Shown: in pieces, positions 34,932 through 39,631 of the stretch | How positions within the stretch are numbered: position 1 is the first letter of the stretch | How the letters are laid out: each line of letters begins with the position of its first letter | Origin: FW021-bin31 sp964478125 | Lineage (GTDB): Bacteria > Bacteroidota > Bacteroidia > Chitinophagales > Chitinophagaceae | DNA length: 39,631 bases | Assembly (NCBI GenBank): GCA_964478125.1 | Contig: CAYZGR010000029.1 | Location: 1-39,631 of the forward strand | Direction: 5' to 3' | Notes under the pieces: model-generated | Database searches by the model: none | The model's input: only the letters and a program-made list of their open reading frames with translations | What the model was told of the DNA's origin: nothing | Position numbers and translations under genes: made by a program

Positions 34932-36047
34932 ATGAAAAAGTGGCTGTTCCTATTGCTGACTCTCTTTGGATGGGAGCCTTTCGCCTTTTCTCAAAACAAA
35001 GCAGTTCCCGTTTTTCAATCGGGACAGGGGTATAAGAGTTACCGGATCCCGGCAATTATAAAACTTCCCAATAGCAATTTGCTGGCTTTTGCCGAAGGCC
35101 GGGTGAACGGGACGGCAGATTTTGGAAACGTGGATATTGTCATGAAAAGAAGTACGGACAACGGGAGAACATGGTCACCGCAACAAGCGGTGGCAACCAA
35201 TGGCGATCTTCAGGCGGGGAATCCCGCTCCCGTAGTAGATCTGACGGATCCGGCTTATCCCGGTGGGCGGATATTTTTATTTTATAACACCGGTAATAAA
35301 CCGGAAGGAGATATCAGAGAGGGAATAGGTAAACGCGAGGTTTGGTATGTGACTTCCATAGATAATGGAATATCCTGGTCCGATCCGGTAAATATTACCT
35401 CACAAGTCAAGAAACCGGATTGGCGTTCCTATGCCAACACGCCCGGACATGCCCTGCAACTGGATCATGGAGAATATAAAGGAAGGATTTATGTGGCAGC
35501 CAACCATTCAAAAGGAAAGCCCTCAGCTCATTTTGAAGATTATCAGGCACATGGTTTTTACACGGATGATCATGGAGAAACGTTTCACCTGAGTGATAAT
35601 GTGCCTTTCTCAGGCAGTAACGAAAGTACTGCTGCAGCATTAACCGGCAATAAGCTGATTTTAAACATACGGAATCAGAAGGGCCGTCCCCGGTGCAGGA
35701 TCGTGGCGGTCAGTAATGATGGCGGCGTACATTGGGATACTACTTATTACGATCGGCGTTTGCCCGATCCGGTTTGTCAGGGAAGTATTCTGAATCTGGG
35801 TTATAAACGAGATCAGGCCGTTCTGGCTTTCAGCAACAATGCCGACACGGCATATAGAAGAAACCTGACCTTACGAATCAGTTTTAATGGAGGTAGAACC
35901 TGGAAAAGAAAATATCTCGTCGATAAAAAAGGGATATCTACCGCTTATTCTGATCTTGTTAAGATCAACCGGCGAAAAGTTGGTATTTTATACGAAAGGA
36001 AAGGTTACGCCGAAATTGTATTTACCATACTAAAATGGAACAGATAG
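34932..36047 (+). CDS. exo-alpha-sialidase, glycoside hydrolase family 33, secreted
   Basis: Removes terminal sialic acid from glycans. 371 residues with a signal peptide (KKWLFLLLTLFGWEPFAFS). The FRIP motif appears as Y-R38-I-P, its arginine binding the sialic acid carboxylate. Asp-box repeats are STDNGRTW, SIDNGISW, TDDHGETF and SNDGGVHW, with a degenerate SFNGGRTW. ILYERKGYAEIVF near the C-terminus fits the end of the six-bladed propeller with the nucleophile tyrosine region. The frame extends far upstream into GH95, but the ATG at 34932 precedes the signal peptide. Confidence 0.93.
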   Translation: MKKWLFLLLTLFGWEPFAFSQNKAVPVFQSGQGYKSYRIPAIIKLPNSNLLAFAEGRVNGTADFGNVDIVMKRSTDNGRTWSPQQAVATNGDLQAGNPAPVVDLTDPAYPGGRIFLFYNTGNKPEGDIREGIGKREVWYVTSIDNGISWSDPVNITSQVKKPDWRSYANTPGHALQLDHGEYKGRIYVAANHSKGKPSAHFEDYQAHGFYTDDHGETFHLSDNVPFSGSNESTAAALTGNKLILNIRNQKGRPRCRIVAVSNDGGVHWDTTYYDRRLPDPVCQGSILNLGYKRDQAVLAFSNNADTAYRRNLTLRISFNGGRTWKRKYLVDKKGISTAYSDLVKINRRKVGILYERKGYAEIVFTILKWNR

Positions 36048-36080
36048 CTTTCCTTTGGAGAGGCATCCAGCGAAGGAAAG
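36048..36080. terminator. hairpin between convergent sialidase and reductase genes
   Basis: CTTTCCTT (36048-36055) pairs with AAGGAAAG (36073-36080), with TGGA/TCCA continuing the stem past a three-base bulge, 12 bp in all. It starts at the base after the sialidase stop. There is no strong T-run on either side, so termination is inferred from the stem and position. Confidence 0.4.
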
Positions 36081-36092
36081 GATAAATCCATG

Positions 36093-36662
36093 TTAGCTGT
36101 TCGTTATTCTTCTTTCGTTTGTCGGTTCATAATAAAGAATGATTGCGCCACCGCCAAACGTTTTGGTCTTTATGAGTTTAAGCACAATCTTTTGACTGAT
36201 GTCTTTAAACAACGGCAAACCGCTTCCTGCAATAACAGGGTGAACACAAAGCTGATATTCGTCTATTAAATTAAGTTTGGTTAAAGCAACGATCAAGCTC
36301 GGACTGCACACCAAAATGTCTTTACCTGATTGTTGTTTGAGCTCCAAAACTTTTTGCCCAAGGTCTCGGCTTGCTAATTTCGCACTTTCCCAATCTACAT
36401 TTTTCAGTGTGCGGGAAAAAACAATCTTCGGCGTGTTGTCTATTGCGACTGCAAAGTCGTCCATTGCTTTATCACCCGTGGGATTTTCCAACACGGTTCG
36501 CCAAAATTCCATAAGCTGGTAGGTTATCCTGCCATACAAGGCGGTACCCGCACTTCTCAACAGGTCAGCGTAATGTTGATGTATTTCCTCGTCAGGGATG
36601 CTTGAGGTATGATCACAAAACCCGTCAAGTGTCATATTGATTGCTGCAATTACTTTTTTCAT
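36093..36662 (-). CDS. dihydrofolate reductase family protein (RibD C-terminal type)
   Basis: 189 residues with the RibD_C/DHFR-like NADPH-binding fold: KVIAAINMTLDGF at the start, ALYGRITYQLMEFW, FSRTLKNVDWESAKL, and VHPVIAGSGLPLFKD near the end. Such stand-alone proteins (YyaP/YwjB-like) are common and mostly of unknown substrate; true folate reduction is unlikely. Codon use is more AT-rich than in the glycosidase genes. Single gene, convergent with the sialidase. Confidence 0.88.
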   Translation of the reverse strand: MKKVIAAINMTLDGFCDHTSSIPDEEIHQHYADLLRSAGTALYGRITYQLMEFWRTVLENPTGDKAMDDFAVAIDNTPKIVFSRTLKNVDWESAKLASRDLGQKVLELKQQSGKDILVCSPSLIVALTKLNLIDEYQLCVHPVIAGSGLPLFKDISQKIVLKLIKTKTFGGGAIILYYEPTNERRITNS

Positions 36663-37111
36663 ATTTTCTTTTTATCAGGCTGTTTCACGGATGTCTTGCA
36701 AACGACCGCTAAATCATAAATATACAAAAGAAAGTAAGGTGTAATGAAACAAATGAAAAATTGCAGATAAAAATGTTCCCCTGGAATATATGTTATTTAA
36801 CAAATATACAATGTAATCTGTTCATTTTTCAAGACCCAATCACTTACAAGTCTTTTATAGAGCACATTTAAGTATTTCCGGTTACTCAAATCTTCAACTT
36901 GATGTTCATTTTTTGACCTACATTTTTCTATAAAGAAAGAGAACCCTGCCCGGATTCTCTCACCATGACTAATCGAATAAATATGATTCACCAAAGGACA
37001 AAAGCAGGGAAGTGGCCAAGTTCTGGGCTGTACCCGGAAAAATTAAAATTATTGCATAGATTTGTACCTTATTGATCAATGTAATGAACATAGAATTAAA
37101 GAAAGAACGAT
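36663..37111. other. 449-bp AT-rich intergenic region
   Basis: No convincing gene. A minus-strand open frame at 36797-36994 (65 codons, ending LYIC) resembles no family I know and has no start context. The right end holds the -7 element of the next gene. The rest shows no repeat or RNA fold that I can support. Confidence 0.6.
37057..37064 (+). promoter_or_regulatory. -7 promoter element for the SDR gene
   Basis: TAGATTTG matches TAnnTTTG exactly, 47 bp before the TTG start at 37112. Confidence 0.5.
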
Positions 37112-37837
37112 TTGGAAAAAGTTAAAAAAGCCATAGTAATTGGAGCAACTTCAGGTATTGGAAGAGAACTTGCAAAATTGTTGTCAGAAAGTAAATATGT
37201 CGTCGGAATAATGGGAAGACGAACTAACCTTCTTGACGAATTAAAAGCAGAAAATCCGAACTTATATTTTATTAAAACGGTAGATATTACAGACTTGCAG
37301 CAGACAGAAGAAAGTTTAAACGAGTTGGCAAAAGCGATTGGCGGACTTGACTTATTAATTTTGAGTTCCGGCACAGGAGACTTAAATAATAATTTAGACT
37401 TTGAAGTCGAAAAGAAAACAATTGAAACGAATGCCTTAGGATTTGCTTGTATTACAAATTGGGCTTTTAACTTATTTAAAAAACAAAAATTTGGCCACTT
37501 AGTTGCAATTAGTTCAGTAGGTGGTCTTCGTGGAAGCAGACATGCACCGGCGTACAATGCAACAAAAGCATTTCAGATGAATTATTTAGAAGGTTTAAGA
37601 CAAAAGGCAAAGAAACTTAATACCGATATTACTGTAACTGACATAAGGCCAGGGTTTGTTGATACCGATATGGCTAAAGGAGAAGGCCTATTTTGGGTTT
37701 CTCCAATTAAAAAAGCTGCTCTACAAATCTTATATGCGATTAATAGGAAAAAGAAAGTAGCATATGTAACCAAACGGTGGGGGCTTGTTGCGCCAATTTT
37801 AAAACATTTGCCACGGGCAGTATACGACAAAATGTGA
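37112..37837 (+). CDS. short-chain dehydrogenase/reductase
   Basis: Classical SDR of 241 residues: IGATSGIGRELA cofactor motif, catalytic serine in AISSVGG, Y148-N-A-T-K152, and IRPGFVDTDMA after the active site. Substrate unknown. The start appears to be TTG at 37112, preceded by an AAAGAAAG stretch; the nearest ATG (37084) is out of frame and closes after 13 codons. Clearly more AT-rich, with A/T-ending codons, than genes before 36 kb, which suggests a different origin. Confidence 0.88.
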   Translation: MEKVKKAIVIGATSGIGRELAKLLSESKYVVGIMGRRTNLLDELKAENPNLYFIKTVDITDLQQTEESLNELAKAIGGLDLLILSSGTGDLNNNLDFEVEKKTIETNALGFACITNWAFNLFKKQKFGHLVAISSVGGLRGSRHAPAYNATKAFQMNYLEGLRQKAKKLNTDITVTDIRPGFVDTDMAKGEGLFWVSPIKKAALQILYAINRKKKVAYVTKRWGLVAPILKHLPRAVYDKM

Positions 37838-38126
37838 GACTGTTATTAAATAAAGTGTATCAAGGAAAAAATGAACAATGCCAACACTTCATATTACTTA
37901 ACATAATATTAATTATAGGACAAAANNNNNNNNNNNNNNNNNNNNNNNNNNNNNNNNNNNNNNNNNNNNNNNNNNNNNNNNNNNNNNNNNNNNNNNNNNN
38001 NNNNNNNNNNNNNNNNNNNNNNNNNAATGTTATATTATGTCTGCGCTCCGTTGCACTACGCTTGCCCTGCGGGTAAAGTAAAGGACGCCTTCGGCTCAAT
38101 GGTGAATTTTTGAAAAAAATTCCGGC
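37838..38126. other. intergenic region with 100-N scaffold gap
   Basis: The N run covers 37926-38025. Unlike the first gap, its flanks are not identical. A 9-bp inverted pair, ACATAATAT at 37901-37909 and ATATTATGT at 38032-38040, brackets it. Composition changes abruptly: AT-rich on the left, then a GC-richer stretch at 38041-38096. A short frame at 38027-38110 (28 codons) could be the tail of a gene hidden in the gap. Confidence 0.8.
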
Positions 38127-38651
38127 TTATCCATTTTGACCAAATGGAAACCGTTGATAGAGATCGTATTGCTTTCGGCTTTCATTGAAACGACGCAATA
38201 CGATATCCCTGCATATAAATTGAATATCCACCTCCCGTATCAATAATCGGGCTACAGACAATTGATTTGAAGTCAGCCTTCTACCAATGGAAATATGTGG
38301 AGTTGTCGATTGATACCTTGATAACGGCGACATCCGGTGGAATCTTTTCATCAGGTTTACCAGCAATTGTCTAGAGGGTTCATCCGGCGCCAAGAAGAAA
38401 GCGCCGTTTTCAAAAGAACCTGTACGATCGAATCTTAAGGATACGGGCGGCTGTTGCAAAGCAAATCTATCTATATAAGTCTCCCAACGGAGATCAGGAC
38501 AAGCATCGCTTTGGAATAAATTAAAAGTAATATGAGCGGGTGCATTGGCGCTGCTGTACCAACCAATAATAGCCTGCAACTTTTGTTTCAACTTCTTTAT
38601 CTGCTGAATTACAGCATCAGGCGGCGATATAGCTACGGAATATTGAAACAT
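38127..38651 (-). CDS. 2H phosphoesterase / 2'-5' RNA ligase superfamily protein
   Basis: 174 residues with the two H-x-T/S motifs that define the superfamily: H40-I-T in PAHITFNLF and H119-I-S in TPHISIGRR. Relatives such as LigT/ThpR hydrolyse cyclic or 2'-5' linked nucleotides or RNA ends; the substrate here is unknown. The protein is of usual length and the motifs are intact, so it should be active. Cytoplasmic, no neighbours that suggest a pathway. Confidence 0.85.
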   Translation of the reverse strand: MFQYSVAISPPDAVIQQIKKLKQKLQAIIGWYSSANAPAHITFNLFQSDACPDLRWETYIDRFALQQPPVSLRFDRTGSFENGAFFLAPDEPSRQLLVNLMKRFHRMSPLSRYQSTTPHISIGRRLTSNQLSVARLLIREVDIQFICRDIVLRRFNESRKQYDLYQRFPFGQNG

Positions 38652-38926
38652 GAATAATATTGTTGAAGGTCCATAAGTCGTAAGTTATTGAATAATAGTG
38701 TGCTAATTTACATAAAACTGCTCAGAAGCCCCCCTACGCTCATTTCTTAACACCGTGGCATTCATTTTATTGAAATCTCAATGCCTAATCAGGCTTTTCT
38801 ATTTAATATAATATTTACCAGTAGTAAGTAGTAACCTATAAATTATTCATCCTTAGCGGATATTCAAGTATGAAAAGGCGTACTTTATACTTCTCAACAG
38901 GATATTTCACGGGTTTTCACATCTCC

Positions 38927-38959
38927 AAAAAAGCCATCCTATCTGTAGGTAGATGGCTT
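38927..38959 (-). terminator. intrinsic terminator-like hairpin on the minus strand, no gene assigned
   Basis: AAGCCATC (38931-38938) pairs with GATGGCTT (38952-38959) over 8 bp with a 13-nt loop. Read on the minus strand the stem is followed by a T-run (complement of A at 38927-38932). On the plus strand no T-run follows. No minus-strand gene is visible upstream of it within the window. Confidence 0.5.
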
Positions 38960-39145
38960 CCCTTTAAGTCATCAGCGCAAATGCATCTAAAAATTTTTCT
39001 TGGCCAATAGTGAAAAAAATAAAATATTGTACCTTTATTGAAAGATTCTGAATGGGTTGTATGATTCTAATAAGGTGTTGACAGCTATATTTCCAAACGA
39101 TAGTGCAAACCGAAACGAGAAATCTTGACTGACAATTTGAAGAAT

Positions 39146-39255
39146 AAATTAATTGGACAGTCCTCAGCGAAAGTTTTTCAATTGGGCGAAAGTGCTAAAC
39201 ATTGGGCTTAAGTTTTTCAAATTGATGGAAGGTATTTAGACTGTCCTATAAATTT
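39146..39255. repeat. 110-bp MITE-like element with 17-bp imperfect terminal inverted repeats
   Basis: The left end (39146-39162) and right end (39239-39255) are inverted repeats matching at 15 of 17 positions, with a perfect inner core GGACAGTC / GACTGTCC. Inside, AAGTTTTTCAA-like segments occur twice as direct repeats (39171-39181 with one base missing, 39210-39220). It is too short to encode a transposase. No clear target-site duplication is seen. Confidence 0.45.
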
Positions 39256-39346
39256 ATAAAAAGAGGAGAACGGTAGACTAAAAATTTAGTTTAAAATTGG
39301 ATGTTTCGACCAAATTATAAAGTATCAATATTAAAAAACTTGATAA

Positions 39347-39571
39347 ATGGATAATATTTTGATAATAACAATAGCGATAATCATTTTTTTAATAATTAAT
39401 TTTATTTATTACAAAATTCTTAATGGTTATTATAAAAAAGAATTTGGTAAAACTATGTGGAAAACATGGAAAATGAAGCTTTATTTTTGGCAAGGTGCAA
39501 TATTCGCTGCTACTGGAGGTACAATTCTAATAATATTTCTATTAAAATGGACAAATTTTGTAACTTCTTAG
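39347..39571 (+). CDS. small two-span membrane protein
   Basis: 74 residues, not recognised. Two hydrophobic segments (ILIITIAIIIFLIINFIYY and GAIFAATGGTILIIFLL) flank a basic loop (NGYYKKEFGKTMWKTWKMK). Very AT-rich, in line with the surrounding region. The start ATG has no strong ribosome site, normal for this phylum. Coding status is moderately likely from the clean membrane topology. Confidence 0.55.
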   Translation: MDNILIITIAIIIFLIINFIYYKILNGYYKKEFGKTMWKTWKMKLYFWQGAIFAATGGTILIIFLLKWTNFVTS

Positions 39572-39631
39572 AAGTCAAAAAAGAATAAAAGAGATTAGCT
39601 GATTGTTATTAAACTTTTACCTTAAAAGGAA

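Larger units (their letters stand above)
38652..39346. other. 695-bp intergenic region without recognisable genes
   Basis: AT-rich. It contains a minus-strand terminator-like hairpin (38927-38959) and a 110-bp inverted-repeat element (39146-39255), listed separately. No frame of convincing length or start context is visible on either strand. Confidence 0.6.

Noticed and set aside
36797..36994. 65-codon minus-strand open frame.
   Set aside because: No recognised motif, no promoter or ribosome context, AT-rich intergenic setting; likely chance.
36990..37050. tRNA-like A-box resemblance (TGGCCAAGTTCTGG).
   Set aside because: No matching T-loop (GTTCRANTC) or acceptor stem nearby.
37084..37125. 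ATG before the SDR gene as its start.
   Set aside because: Out of frame with the SDR and closes after 13 codons; TTG at 37112 is in frame with the cofactor motif.
38027..38110. 28-codon frame beginning MLYYVCAPLHY next to the gap.
   Set aside because: Too short to call a gene; kept only as a possible tail of something inside the gap.

Overview
The window reads as a chromosomal scaffold piece from a Bacteroidota bacterium, most likely Chitinophagaceae or a close relative. The grounds are the protein families and their wording (FMN-binding GltB-like protein, GH95/GH33 glycosidases, LytS/LytTR pair), weak or absent Shine-Dalgarno sites, and repeated Bacteroidota-type -7 boxes (TAnnTTTG) upstream of genes on both strands. 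Assignment below phylum is inference. I found no tRNA, rRNA, CRISPR array or intact insertion sequence.

Layout. 1-3.7 kb: tail of an unknown gene, then thrS-infC, a terminator-like hairpin, and dapD with its own promoter. 3.7-6.7 kb (minus): a CBS-domain cystathionine beta-synthase/cysteine synthase and a membrane-anchored FMN/iron-sulfur GltB-like protein. 6.9-10.3 kb: NupG-like MFS permease, Gfo/Idh/MocA oxidoreductase and an exported metallophosphoesterase, followed by recO and an SMP-30-like lipoprotein. 12.1-15.4 kb: an overlapping SDR - epimerase - DHA2 drug-efflux-type MFS unit. 15.6-20.1 kb: two ClC chloride channel/antiporter genes with CBS domains pointing at each other across a scaffold gap; the minus-strand one follows a small membrane protein. 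20.2-25.6 kb: CynX-type MFS, orphan ABC ATPase, pyrF, glutaryl-CoA dehydrogenase-like acyl-CoA dehydrogenase, aroK, DUF423. 25.7-28.9 kb: LiaF-like membrane protein, DUF4288 protein, LytS-type histidine kinase and LytTR response regulator, apparently one operon. Its upstream region carries a pair of 9-bp direct repeats 12 bp apart, the spacing expected for a LytTR operator. 28.9-31.4 kb (minus): pfkA-pyk glycolysis operon. 31.5-36.0 kb: RmlD-like reductase, GH95 alpha-fucosidase and GH33 sialidase, a small secreted glycan-decapping unit without SusC/SusD.

From about 36.1 kb to the end the character changes: more AT-rich, sparse, single unrelated genes (RibD-type reductase, SDR, 2H phosphoesterase, small membrane protein), long intergenic stretches, a second 100-N gap, an orphan minus-strand terminator and a MITE-like inverted-repeat element. 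I read this as an accessory region.

The most checkable new observations are the LytTR-type repeat pair upstream of the LiaF-like/LytTR operon, the 110-bp inverted-repeat element near the right end, the orphan terminator, and the exact 55-bp duplication that shows the first N gap is an unmerged contig overlap rather than missing sequence.
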